Shown: positions 1 through 7,637 of the stretch, piece after piece
Layout of the letters: every line of letters begins with the position of its first letter
Numbering within the stretch: position 1 is the first letter of the stretch
Assembly (NCBI GenBank): GCA_905233345.1
Contig: CAJODQ010000022.1
Location: 1 to 42,029 of the forward strand
Origin: an uncultured Bacteroidales bacterium
Lineage (GTDB): Bacteria; Bacteroidota; Bacteroidia; Bacteroidales; UBA932
Direction of reading: 5' to 3'
DNA: 42,029 bases
Translations under genes and position numbers: made by a program
The notes under the pieces: model-generated
What the model was told of the DNA's origin: nothing
Database searches by the model: none
The model's input: the letters and a program-made list of their open reading frames with translations, nothing else

Positions 1-49
1 CATGCGAACTCGCGATTAAATAACACTGATTTCAAAGAACTCTTATTCT

Positions 50-65
50 ACGGCGTTCGCGCCGT
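50..65 (-). terminator. Hairpin downstream of the BACON lipoprotein gene
   Basis: A perfect 6-bp inverted repeat (ACGGCG/CGCCGT) with a four-base loop lies about 20 bases beyond the stop codon of the leftward gene. The bases that follow on the minus strand are only weakly T-rich, so it is a possible rather than a convincing intrinsic terminator. Confidence 0.3.
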
Positions 66-83
66 GGCATAAAAACTATAAAA

Positions 84-2450
84 CTAACGAACTATTGTAT
101 TGGATAATGAAACGGTTAATAGACCTTCAGTATCATCATAATATAACCCGTACCACTCATTAAGCGATTTATCGGTACACCAATTATCGTTATTCTTCCA
201 ATTCGGACCTCCTGTTTCTTTATAAAACTTGATCAGATTTTCACGAAGCTCATAATCTTCACTCACATCCTGTCGAACGGAAACACTCACATCAATGTAG
301 CCACCGCTTTCAAGATAGCCCGTAACGATAATCGAGGCTGGTTCATGGCCCACTTCTGATGCATTGACATTTACCCAGAATGTGGTAGCTCTATAATTCC
401 AGGTTTCTTGTTGATCTATGGTGCACCATTCGGGCCATTGCGTAACTTTCCAAGATTTAATATTCTCGCTATAATCCACCTGCACAGGTTTCGAACCGCC
501 TTTTCGACCAAAGACCAACTCCTTCTCGGACAAGGCCATTTTATAGTCATGCTGTGTTATATACAACTTCACCGGGGTGATGTAATAGATATCGGAATTA
601 ACAGATCCTTTTACCGTTGCAAAACAGGATCGTTGCCCGTTCGGATGGTTTTCCGCAACCGACACCACAATGTGGTCATCAACCCTCCTCACATCACACC
701 AACTATGGTCCACAGTTGAATCGTCAATTGTCCACATAGCTTTGGAGGACACTTCCACAATATACTCGCTGCTGGAGCCCTGACATGTAACAAACTGAGG
801 ACTCAGCTTGATGTTCCATTCGTCACCGAGCGCAGGCGCGAGATCCTCCTTCAACACTCCGACCATGGCCAATTCTTCATCGGCCATTGTATTCAATATC
901 GAAAGTGCAGCCTGCAACTGATTCATTGTAAACAAGCCTTCGCTAAATGGTTTCCATTTAGGGAAGCCTTTCATAATATTGTAAGCAGTCATCCCGTTTT
1001 CTGCCCCTCGAACAGCACCTTGGCTGACATGGTAATCACTAAGTCTTTCTTGAATATTGAACCAGTCAGACTTGTATGTCTCAAACAAAACGGTAATTCC
1101 AAGATTTGCCAGAGCGCTAGGATTCAATGTCACGACAGAAAGGGCATTTCCGGTAAAATACGCCAACTTGAGCAAAGCCGACTTGACGATATGCTTTTGA
1201 TCCTCACTCAGAGCCTTTGTCATCACTGATGAGTTCGCTACAGCAGGAACTGACGACCAATCATCACCGGCTTCCAGTCCGATTAAAATATTAGCATGCC
1301 CATCGCTCATGATGGCCATATTATAAATGTTCTCGCCAGCCTTGACAAGCATCAGTTTCTTCCCCTCAGGCAAATCAATCAGGATGGAGCCATCTTTCCT
1401 GTCGAGGAGAAAAAAGAGTCCGTCAGCAATATCGTTCTCAACAGAATGATTGTAATACAAAGACTCATAGGTTTCTCCCTCCACTGAATGAACAACCCAA
1501 TATGAACCGTCCTCCAGCATGACAAGGGATTCGTTTCGCCCGGTGTCTTCTGACAAGTCGACGATCACGGCGGCCGGGTCCAGAGACATTTGCTCTATTT
1601 GGACAGTAGCACTCAAAGAACCGTCTTTTTGCTTGAAGGTAATGCTGCCCACTCTGTTTTCGTATGAATTATTCTCCGTTATATGAATGGAATAGACAGT
1701 GCTTGCAAGGCTCTTAGTCCCTGCTATCGAAATCCAATCCTGACATTCAGCCGGAATCACAGTGGAAAACTCCACATTGTATTTCACCTCCACTTCAATG
1801 GTCTGTGACTCATTGGAGAGATTATATTCGGTCGGCGTGACGAACAATCCTTTTGAACTATCCTGCTTGATGGTGATGGTTCCGCTCAGACCACCATTCT
1901 TCTGTTTCACCGACACCTTTCCCTCGCGGCCGTCGAAAGACTCATTCGCATCGATTTCCAGTATAATCTGCGATGTGGTCAACCCTTTCGTTCCAGCATA
2001 ATGGATCCAGTCTGCTTCGGACATCACTTCATACTCGACATTGGCTTTCACTTCGACGGCAAGCGTATGTTTCTCGTTTGACAGTTCGTAGCAGGGCGTG
2101 GTCACGAACAACCCTGAAGCATTTGACTGAGACACAGAAACAACTGTCACTTTTTCCTCACAAGTGAAAGTAATTGTGCAATTTCGCCCATCGTAATCAG
2201 GGTTGGCATCGCATCGGATGTTGATCTTGCTGCCGGAAACGTCTTCACCGGAAGCTGGTGAGACACTGCACCAGGATTGATCCGAACTGGCCGTCCAGGG
2301 TTTGTTGGCAGTCAAAGCAATCGTCGACGTACCTCCAGCATCGGGGAATTCAAGCGATGTCTGGTCTATGATCAGCAAAGTTTCTTTTTCACACGAAAGA
2401 ATGGCGAAAGCCACCCATAACAGGAGAACAAAAGGAAGGAGCCGCTTCAT
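84..2450 (-). CDS. BACON-domain lipoprotein ending in a partial leucine-rich repeat
   Basis: The 788-residue protein starts with a lipoprotein signal (hydrophobic stretch, then Cys20 followed by acidic and basic residues). It is therefore probably exported and lipid-anchored, perhaps on the cell surface. At least three tandem BACON-like all-beta domains occupy about residues 25-285, each with the recurring phrase pattern around 'W' and 'SVSQ/IKQ/IEQ'. An unrecognised middle part (about 290-555) follows, then two more BACON-like units (about 555-735). The last 50 residues match the capping start of Bacteroidota LRR proteins (KETGGPNWKNNDNW), but the protein stops after the first LRR strand. 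BACON domains are known as carbohydrate or mucin-binding modules; the ligand here is unknown. Base composition is AT-richer than the genes to the right. The abrupt C-terminus suggests truncation or recombination. Confidence 0.85.
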   Translation of the reverse strand: MKRLLPFVLLLWVAFAILSCEKETLLIIDQTSLEFPDAGGTSTIALTANKPWTASSDQSWCSVSPASGEDVSGSKINIRCDANPDYDGRNCTITFTCEEKVTVVSVSQSNASGLFVTTPCYELSNEKHTLAVEVKANVEYEVMSEADWIHYAGTKGLTTSQIILEIDANESFDGREGKVSVKQKNGGLSGTITIKQDSSKGLFVTPTEYNLSNESQTIEVEVKYNVEFSTVIPAECQDWISIAGTKSLASTVYSIHITENNSYENRVGSITFKQKDGSLSATVQIEQMSLDPAAVIVDLSEDTGRNESLVMLEDGSYWVVHSVEGETYESLYYNHSVENDIADGLFFLLDRKDGSILIDLPEGKKLMLVKAGENIYNMAIMSDGHANILIGLEAGDDWSSVPAVANSSVMTKALSEDQKHIVKSALLKLAYFTGNALSVVTLNPSALANLGITVLFETYKSDWFNIQERLSDYHVSQGAVRGAENGMTAYNIMKGFPKWKPFSEGLFTMNQLQAALSILNTMADEELAMVGVLKEDLAPALGDEWNIKLSPQFVTCQGSSSEYIVEVSSKAMWTIDDSTVDHSWCDVRRVDDHIVVSVAENHPNGQRSCFATVKGSVNSDIYYITPVKLYITQHDYKMALSEKELVFGRKGGSKPVQVDYSENIKSWKVTQWPEWCTIDQQETWNYRATTFWVNVNASEVGHEPASIIVTGYLESGGYIDVSVSVRQDVSEDYELRENLIKFYKETGGPNWKNNDNWCTDKSLNEWYGLYYDDTEGLLTVSLSNTIVR

Positions 2451-2493
2451 GGCTGGTTGCAGGTTTGTTCTGCCGGGGCCCGCCGAACTGGGT

Positions 2494-2587
2494 AAATAAA
2501 AAGAAAGTGTGGGCCATCTTATCTTCCCCGGTGAACTGGGCTCTGGACTGCCTCAAGGTCGGGGTCGATGAAGATCGCTCACACTTT
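2494..2587 (-). terminator. Long terminator-like hairpin with U-tract
   Basis: AAAGTGTG (2504-2511) pairs with CACACTTT (2580-2587). Inside, ATCTTC (2521-2526) pairs with GAAGAT (2570-2575), and CCCG pairs with CGGG. On the minus strand the stem is followed by CTTTTTATTTA (2493-2503). It lies between the predicted promoter and the lipoprotein gene, so it would end a small RNA or attenuate the gene. Confidence 0.5.
2544..2560. repeat. 17-base direct repeat, copy 1
   Basis: TGGACTGCCTCAAGGTC is repeated exactly at 3907-3923, on the other side of the ORF6N gene. In this copy it forms the end of a loop closed by CCCCG (2526-2530) and CGGGG (2560-2564). Confidence 0.8.
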
Positions 2588-2722
2588 GCTATGGCGTGAC
2601 CCGAGGGTCGACGGATAGCCAGTGCAAGCGTCTCGCCGATACCGCACCTTGATTCGAATGGTCCAGATTCAGTTCAAGCGGTACAAGCTAAACGCTTTCT
2701 ATGTTTGTCCTACAGGACTTTA

Positions 2723-2730
2723 CAAAGATA
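2723..2730 (-). promoter_or_regulatory. TAnnTTTG -7 box for the leader/lipoprotein gene
   Basis: On the minus strand this reads TATCTTTG, an exact match to the Bacteroidota -7 consensus. I see no good TTTG -33 element upstream. A rightward box (TATGTTTG, 2700-2707) faces it across the palindrome GTCC-TACA-GGAC (2708-2719). Confidence 0.45.
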
Positions 2731-2872
2731 ATGATAAATTTTATTTTCTTGTATAAGATTTTGCTTTTTTGCCGGATTGGTCCGGAAATATCTGCTTATC
2801 TTGTCGACAAAAATGAGAGAGATGTATGAACGTGATTCGAACGACCGTTGTATCCATTCAAAAAGATGACTT

Positions 2873-3817
2873 ATGCCTATGTCAAAGAAACAAACGATAA
2901 AGGTGTCTGACGAACAGGTTGCGAAAAGAAACCAGTTGAGTGCCCCAATAGAAAGGAGAATTTATATGGTCCGGGGCATTCAGATTATGATTGACCTCGA
3001 CCTTGCTTCCTTGTATGGCGTTGAAAACCGTTCATTAAGGCAGACTGTCAGGAGAAATATTGACAGTTTTCCTGAAGATTTCATGCTCAGGCTCACAAAC
3101 GATGAGGCAAACGCCCTGATAGCCAAAGGGGTGTCACAATCTGTGATACCCCCTGGATATAATACTGGCGGAGCGGAAATGTTTGCCTTCACCGAACAGG
3201 GGGTCGCCATGTTGGCCTCCGTACTCAAGAGTGCGAAGGCCAGAAAGATCAGTATTGAAATAATGCGTGCATTTGTCGCCATGCGCCAGTTCTTAATGTC
3301 TAACGCCCAGGTCTTTCAACGGCTTGACAGGCTTGAAATACGGCAATTGGAAACAGATAATAAGATTGAGCAAGTTTTTGCCATGATGGATGAAGGAAGC
3401 GAGGATAATAAACAATGCATCTTTTATGAAGGCCAAGTTTATGATGCCTATGACTTCGTCTGTAATCTTATTAAGGGCGCAACGGAACGCATTGTCCTTG
3501 TAGACAACTATTTGGATCATTCAGTTCTGACGATGTTGGACAAACGGGAACCCGGAGTTGATGCGACAATCTTTACGCAGAAAGCAGACGACCAGTTCAA
3601 ACTGGATATTGCCAAACACGACGTTCAGTATCCTCCTATCCCGATTTGGATCTTCAAGATGTCTCATGACAGATTCTTGATTGTTGACAATCGGGTTTAC
3701 CACATTGGGGCCTCCATCAAAGACCTTGGCAAGAAATGGTTTGCAGTGTCTCTTATGGAAGCCCAAGATGCTAACGCTATCATTACCCGGCTTCAAGAAG
3801 ATGCATTACCTATGTAA
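2873..3817 (+). CDS. ORF6N-domain protein with PLD-like C-terminus
   Basis: The 314-residue protein has an ORF6N DNA-binding domain at about residues 20-115 (conserved 'MVRGIQIMIDLDLASLYGV' and 'FAFTEQGVAMLASVL'). A short helical linker follows, then a C-terminal domain (about 190-314) with a single phospholipase-D-type motif HDRFLIVD, where Arg replaces the usual Lys of HxKx4D. ORF6N proteins are common on phages and mobile elements and in Bacteroidota accessory DNA. The function is probably DNA binding, and the PLD-like half may be catalytically dead. ATG at 2879 is an equally possible start. A 15-codon mini-frame (2822-2869) ends 3 bases upstream. The gene stands alone between two copies of a 17-base repeat, in AT-rich DNA. 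Confidence 0.85.
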   Translation: MPMSKKQTIKVSDEQVAKRNQLSAPIERRIYMVRGIQIMIDLDLASLYGVENRSLRQTVRRNIDSFPEDFMLRLTNDEANALIAKGVSQSVIPPGYNTGGAEMFAFTEQGVAMLASVLKSAKARKISIEIMRAFVAMRQFLMSNAQVFQRLDRLEIRQLETDNKIEQVFAMMDEGSEDNKQCIFYEGQVYDAYDFVCNLIKGATERIVLVDNYLDHSVLTMLDKREPGVDATIFTQKADDQFKLDIAKHDVQYPPIPIWIFKMSHDRFLIVDNRVYHIGASIKDLGKKWFAVSLMEAQDANAIITRLQEDALPM

Positions 3818-3906
3818 TGACGGAATTTTGAGTGTCTCAAAGATTCGTGTTTTTCAAAGTATCCCATGGAGAAATAATTCAGCTGCAAATCCCTGAACGA
3901 CAAGAA

Positions 3907-3923
3907 TGGACTGCCTCAAGGTC
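3907..3923. repeat. 17-base direct repeat, copy 2
   Basis: Identical to 2544-2560. Here the copy lies in a loop closed by CCCTGA (3891-3896) and TCAGGG (3922-3927). The stem differs from that of copy 1 but is equally well paired. It lies 90 bases after the ORF6N stop codon. Confidence 0.8.
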
Positions 3924-3929
3924 AGGGGA

Positions 3930-3954
3930 GGTGCCGGTCTTAATGGCCGGCACC
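3930..3954 (+). terminator. Hairpin terminator after the ORF6N gene
   Basis: GGTGCCGG (3930-3937) pairs with CCGGCACC (3947-3954) around a 9-base loop and is followed by ATTATGTTTTC. It fits an intrinsic terminator of the rightward ORF6N transcript. The rest of 3955-4069 shows only a short CGGG/CCCG hairpin at 3971-3982. Confidence 0.55.
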
Positions 3955-4069
3955 ATTATGTTTTCGGTGACGGGTGTTCCCGGATGGCCATTATTGTAAG
4001 GGTATCCTGCGGGGTTCCTTCGCGCACACGTCGGCACTGACAATCAACCCGTAATTCTAAAAAACGCCA

Positions 4070-5626
4070 TCAGTCGATTAGCTTCCGCCGGTCGAGGAAA
4101 CGGAAACCGGCGGCTTCGAGCAGGTGCGCGGGTAGAATCTCCGGCTCGCCGGCCAGGTCGGCGATGGTGCGGGCTACCTTGAGGATGCGGGTATAGGCGC
4201 GGGCCGAGAGGCCCATGCGATCCAGTATCTTTTCGAGCGTGCGGCGGCACTCGTCGGAGAGCTGGCAGTACTGCTCGATCTGGCGGGCGCCCATCGCTGC
4301 ATTTGTGTAGATGTCAGTTCCTGCAAAGCGCTCTGCCTGTACCGCCCGGGCCCTGGCGACCCGTGCCGCGATCACCGCACTCGACTCTTCCGGCGGCAGC
4401 GGCCCTTCTCCCCCCGACAGGCCCAACAGTTCCACGGCGGTCAGACTTTTGATCCATATCTGTAAGTCAATACGGTCCATCATGGGACCGGAGATGCGCG
4501 AGAGATAACTTTCGACAGCACCGCGCGTACATGTGCAGCGGCCGGCTTCATCACCGTAATAGCCACAGGGACAGGGATTCATGGAAGCCACCAGCATGAA
4601 ATGAGCCGGATAGTCCACTTTGTATTTGGCCCGGGAAATGGTCACCCGCCCGTCTTCGAGCGGCTGCCGCAGCGAATCGAGCAAACTGCGGCTGAACTGC
4701 GCGATCTCATCGCAATACAAAACGCCGTTATGGGCCAAACTGATCTCACCCGGAGCGGCGTTCTGGCCACCGCCGATCAGGGAAACGAGGCTGGCGCTGT
4801 GGTGCGGGGCGCGGAACGGACGCTCCTGCATCAGGCCTTCGCTCACGCGGGCGCCGCGCCCCGCCACGGAATAGATCTTTCCGGTCTCGATGGCTTCTTC
4901 GCGCGTCATCGGCGGCAAGATGGAGGGGAGACAGGAGGCCATCAGGCTCTTGCCGCTGCCCGGCGCACCAACCAAAATGAGATTGTGCCCCCCGGCTGCC
5001 GCGATCTCCATGCCGCGTTTGGCCAGGGGCTGGCCGCGGACCTGGCGGAAATCATTGCCGGAAGGCCGGAACGCAGGCCGCCCGGCTTGCCGGCGCACCC
5101 GCAGGTGTTCGCACTGTTCGCGATGGGTCAGCACTTCGATCGCCTCAGCCAGAGAAGAGACGCCATAGACCGCCAGTCCATCCACTTCGGCGGCCTCCCG
5201 GGCCGATTCGGCCGGAAAAATGCAGCCACCAAAACCCTCATCCCGGGCTTTTAATGCCACCGGGAGTACCCCGTTTACCGCCCGCACCCGTCCGTCGAGG
5301 GCCAGTTCGCCCATAATCAGGAATTTGTCGCAATCGACCAGGGAAACCTGCTCCGAAACAGCCAGTACACCCAGGGCAATGGCCAGGTCGTAGGCCGAGC
5401 CTTCTTTCCGGATGTCGGCCGGGGCCAGGTTGACCACGATTTTGCGTCCGGGAATATGAAATCCATAGGAAGTGAGCGCCGTGATGACACGTAAAAGGCT
5501 CTCCCGCACGGCGCTGTCGGGCAAGCCCACCAGATGGATACCGATACCGATGGAAAGATCGACTTCCACCGTCACCACGACCGCCTCCACACCGATGCAA
5601 GTCGCACAATAACTCTTGTTCAACAT
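4070..5626 (-). CDS. yifB: YifB/ComM-family Mg-chelatase-like AAA+ ATPase
   Basis: The 518-residue protein has the family's N-terminal domain of LonC/ChlI type (residues 1-170), a Walker A at 220-227 (GAPGSGKS), a Walker B near 295-301 (VLYCDEI), and the Cys-rich signature ASMNPCPCGYYGD. The C-terminal lid follows, so the length is normal for the family. ComM in other bacteria is a hexameric helicase that helps branch migration during natural transformation; the role in Bacteroidota is less clear. The start is set by the promoter box at 5653-5660: a frame-open extension to 5677 would begin upstream of the promoter. It appears to be a single-gene transcript between an intrinsic terminator on the right and a convergent gene on the left. 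Confidence 0.93.
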   Translation of the reverse strand: MLNKSYCATCIGVEAVVVTVEVDLSIGIGIHLVGLPDSAVRESLLRVITALTSYGFHIPGRKIVVNLAPADIRKEGSAYDLAIALGVLAVSEQVSLVDCDKFLIMGELALDGRVRAVNGVLPVALKARDEGFGGCIFPAESAREAAEVDGLAVYGVSSLAEAIEVLTHREQCEHLRVRRQAGRPAFRPSGNDFRQVRGQPLAKRGMEIAAAGGHNLILVGAPGSGKSLMASCLPSILPPMTREEAIETGKIYSVAGRGARVSEGLMQERPFRAPHHSASLVSLIGGGQNAAPGEISLAHNGVLYCDEIAQFSRSLLDSLRQPLEDGRVTISRAKYKVDYPAHFMLVASMNPCPCGYYGDEAGRCTCTRGAVESYLSRISGPMMDRIDLQIWIKSLTAVELLGLSGGEGPLPPEESSAVIAARVARARAVQAERFAGTDIYTNAAMGARQIEQYCQLSDECRRTLEKILDRMGLSARAYTRILKVARTIADLAGEPEILPAHLLEAAGFRFLDRRKLID

Positions 5627-5652
5627 CGTTCGTCCATTTTTGGGTTCTGCCA

Positions 5653-5660
5653 CAAAGATA
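5653..5660 (-). promoter_or_regulatory. TAnnTTTG -7 box of yifB
   Basis: On the minus strand this reads TATCTTTG, ending 26 bases before the ATG at 5626. It predicts a 5' leader of about 20 bases and decides the start codon. A CAA (TTG on the minus strand) at 5675-5677 is a poor -33 candidate because it is too close. Confidence 0.65.
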
Positions 5661-5680
5661 GAACGCACGAAATGCAATAA

Positions 5681-5710
5681 AAAAAACGGTTGAAAGATTA
5701 ACCGTTTTTT
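5681..5710 (-). terminator. Intrinsic terminator after the barrel protein gene
   Basis: AAAAAACGGTT (5681-5691) pairs with AACCGTTTTTT (5700-5710), an 11-bp stem with an 8-base loop. It has T-runs on both strands and lies about 50 bases after the stop at 5762. It separates the sigma-factor operon from the yifB promoter. Confidence 0.8.
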
Positions 5711-5761
5711 CTATTTTCCTGAAAAATGCGGGAAAGTTGAATCTCCAGAACGGGCTGATTA

Positions 5762-6973
5762 TCAGATCTTGAAACGAAGTCCAAGCTCGAAATTCGCCTG
5801 CAGCGGCTGCTGTGTCCGAATGCTCAACGGCTGTTGATTGTCGAAGAAATAGACCAGGCTCGGATCGAAATAGATGCCCATGTGCGGGATGAACCAGTAT
5901 TCGATACCGACACCGGCCTTGGCCGACCACTGGAGCCCTTTCACTTTTTCCGAAGCGACGTTGCTGCCAAACACATAGCGCTGGGCTACGCATTTCTCCG
6001 CGGTGCCGGCCACCGAGGCATATACGCCGAGGTGGGGCGTCTGAACGAAATGATAGGACAGTACGAGCGGAACGCCCACATAGTGCAGCTGGTTGTACGC
6101 ACCCTCATACAACACTTTCTTGTAGAGGATGTCATACTGCGACACCAGGTAGGAATAATTCACGCCCGTCGCGACCGAAAGCCTGTCTGTCAGCGGAAAA
6201 GCCACTTGCAGACCGAAGGTCAGCGGGGTGTAGAATCTGGCGGCATTGGCTTCGGAGATCGGCTCGATATCTGAGGTAGCCTGGCCCTTTCCGCTTTGGG
6301 AAGAGGCATGCGAGGCGCTGGGGATATAGAGCAGGTCTCCGTCGGATGCGACCGTGGTCAGATTGGATAATATAGAGATTTGTGATGTGAATGTGCGGGA
6401 ATGGGAACGTTCAGACGCTTCTTCGCGGGTCCAGAAATCGGCCGGGATTTCGTCTTCGGTGAGCAGGTGTTGCGGCTCGTCGGCTTTGGGATCGATGGCC
6501 TGCGGCTCGTCGACCGGCGTCGTGACGACAGGTTCTTCTACCGGCGTCACAACAGTGGGTTCTTCAGCAGCAGGTTCTTCCACCACCGGCGCTACCGTCG
6601 CTACAGGTTTGTTTACACGGGATGCCGCCACGGCCTGCTTCGGGAGGGCGGCAATCTGCTCCGCGATGGGAGCGATGTCAGGCGTTTCGAGGGCTCCGTC
6701 CGGGGCCACGACGGGAGCCACCACAGGCTCGACCGTCTCGGCAATCTGGACCGGAGCTTCGACCTGACCGTCGTTCCGGGGACCCCGGAAGACGAGCAGC
6801 GCAAGGGCCAGCACAGCAGCCGCGGCGGCCGCAGCCACCGTGAAGCGCCGGAACACGACCTTGCGACGGCGGCGCTCAAGCCCCTGGCTGATGCCTTCCC
6901 AGACATCAGGCGCCGGTTCGGTCACCCCTTCGAGGCGATCGCGCAGCCGCTGGTCAAAATCATCTCTTACCAT
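5762..6973 (-). CDS. Anti-sigma-like inner-membrane protein with outer-membrane beta-barrel domain
   Basis: The protein has 403 residues in three parts. A short charged cytoplasmic N-terminus (1-43, ending in an Arg/Lys cluster) leads into one transmembrane helix (about 44-63, Ala-rich). Then comes a Pro/Val/Glu-rich periplasmic linker (about 65-170) with repeated VEEP/VDEP units. The C-terminal half (about 220-403) resembles PorT-type outer-membrane beta-barrels, with alternating strands and a final FELGLRFKI. It overlaps the sigma-factor gene upstream by 14 bases, so the pair is co-transcribed. This arrangement is recurrent in Bacteroidota, where the N-terminus is thought to act on the adjacent ECF sigma factor. 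One chain that crosses both membranes is an inference from the domain order. Confidence 0.8.
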   Translation of the reverse strand: MVRDDFDQRLRDRLEGVTEPAPDVWEGISQGLERRRRKVVFRRFTVAAAAAAAVLALALLVFRGPRNDGQVEAPVQIAETVEPVVAPVVAPDGALETPDIAPIAEQIAALPKQAVAASRVNKPVATVAPVVEEPAAEEPTVVTPVEEPVVTTPVDEPQAIDPKADEPQHLLTEDEIPADFWTREEASERSHSRTFTSQISILSNLTTVASDGDLLYIPSASHASSQSGKGQATSDIEPISEANAARFYTPLTFGLQVAFPLTDRLSVATGVNYSYLVSQYDILYKKVLYEGAYNQLHYVGVPLVLSYHFVQTPHLGVYASVAGTAEKCVAQRYVFGSNVASEKVKGLQWSAKAGVGIEYWFIPHMGIYFDPSLVYFFDNQQPLSIRTQQPLQANFELGLRFKI

Positions 6974-7517
6974 GATATAACTCTTTTATCTTTTCTTGCA
7001 ACAGGCTCCGGGCACGGCTCAACTGGGAGCGGGAGGACTGCTCGGTGATGCCGAGCAGGACGCCAACTTCCGCGTGCGAGTAGCCTTCCATCACGAACAA
7101 GTTGAAGACGCTCCGCAGCCCGGCGGGCAGTCCGGCGACCAGGTCGAGGATCTCCCGCGTACTGATCTGCTCCAATACGCCATACTCCAGCACACCGCCC
7201 GTTTCCGGCACTTCGTCGATGTCTTCCGTGCGCCGCAGCACGTCCGTCTTGCGGAGGTGCATCAGCGAGGCATTGACGAAAATCTTCCGCATCCATCCCT
7301 CGAAGGAGCCTTCACCCTTGTAAGTGCCAATCTTGTCAAAAACTGTCAGGAAACCCTCCTGCAGTACATCTTTTGCATCCTCCCGGCCCAAGTACCGCAC
7401 ACACACCGGATACATCACCGATGCGTATCTTTCGTACAATCTCCGCTGGGCGTCCCTGTCTCCATGCGCGCAGCCGGAAATCAGTTCAGCTTCAGTATAT
7501 GGGAGTGTCTCACGCAT
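6960..7517 (-). CDS. ECF RNA polymerase sigma factor
   Basis: The 185-residue protein has the group IV sigma layout. Region 2 (about residues 20-90) carries DAKDVLQEGFLTVFDKI and EGWMRKIFVNASLMHLRK. Region 4 (about 125-180) has a helix-turn-helix around YSHAEVGVLLGITEQSSRSQLSRAR. It should redirect RNA polymerase in response to its membrane partner encoded immediately downstream with overlapping ends. A weak -7-like box (AACATTTG on the minus strand, 7548-7555) lies 30 bases upstream. The divergent TPR gene shares this 120-base intergenic region. The inducing signal cannot be read from the sequence. Confidence 0.93.
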   Translation of the reverse strand: MRETLPYTEAELISGCAHGDRDAQRRLYERYASVMYPVCVRYLGREDAKDVLQEGFLTVFDKIGTYKGEGSFEGWMRKIFVNASLMHLRKTDVLRRTEDIDEVPETGGVLEYGVLEQISTREILDLVAGLPAGLRSVFNLFVMEGYSHAEVGVLLGITEQSSRSQLSRARSLLQEKIKELYHGKR

Positions 7518-7582
7518 CGCTGCTCACTATAGATGCAGAAAGGGGATCAAATGTTGCGTCTTTCCGCGCAAAAAATTTTTGG

Positions 7583-7617
7583 TTTGTTTTTTGTTAGGGT
7601 TTTTACCACTATTTTTG
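7583..7617 (+). promoter_or_regulatory. Promoter of the TPR gene (TTTG ... TATTTTTG)
   Basis: TATTTTTG at 7610-7617 matches TAnnTTTG and ends 20 bases before the ATG at 7638. Two TTTG/TTG candidates (7583-7586 and 7591-7593) bracket the expected -33 spacing. The box rules out the longer reading frame beginning at 7533. Confidence 0.6.
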
Positions 7618-7637
7618 TAACGAATTTAGAAAAAAAG

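Larger units (their letters stand above)
2494..2716 (-). ncRNA. Candidate structured RNA or attenuating 5' leader
   Basis: This is most of the gene-free 2451-2872 gap. Read leftward it contains three consecutive hairpins. The first has TACCGC/GCGGTA (2678-2683 with 2640-2645), TTGA/TCAA and GAAT/ATTC nested helices. The second has GCTAT/ATAGC (2588-2592 with 2615-2619), CGT/ACG and GACC/GGTC helices. The third is the long stem at 2504-2587, followed by a U-rich tract. A TAnnTTTG box sits just upstream at 2723-2730, giving a predicted transcript of about 220 nt. It could be a free small RNA or the leader of the lipoprotein gene, whose start is only about 40 bases beyond the U-tract. I do not recognise it as 6S RNA, SRP RNA, tmRNA or a known riboswitch. 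Confidence 0.45.

Noticed and set aside
2494-2716. 6S RNA for the structured gap
   Set aside because: There is no long rod pairing the 5' and 3' ends with a central bubble; the helices are separate hairpins.
2640-2850. tRNA-like TTCGAA segments at about 2653-2658 and 2836-2841
   Set aside because: No acceptor stem, anticodon arm or CCA context forms around either; the first lies inside a clear nested hairpin.
2822-2869. 15-codon mini-gene just upstream of the ORF6N gene
   Set aside because: Length and position allow a leader peptide, but there is no codon pattern or hairpin switch to support one.
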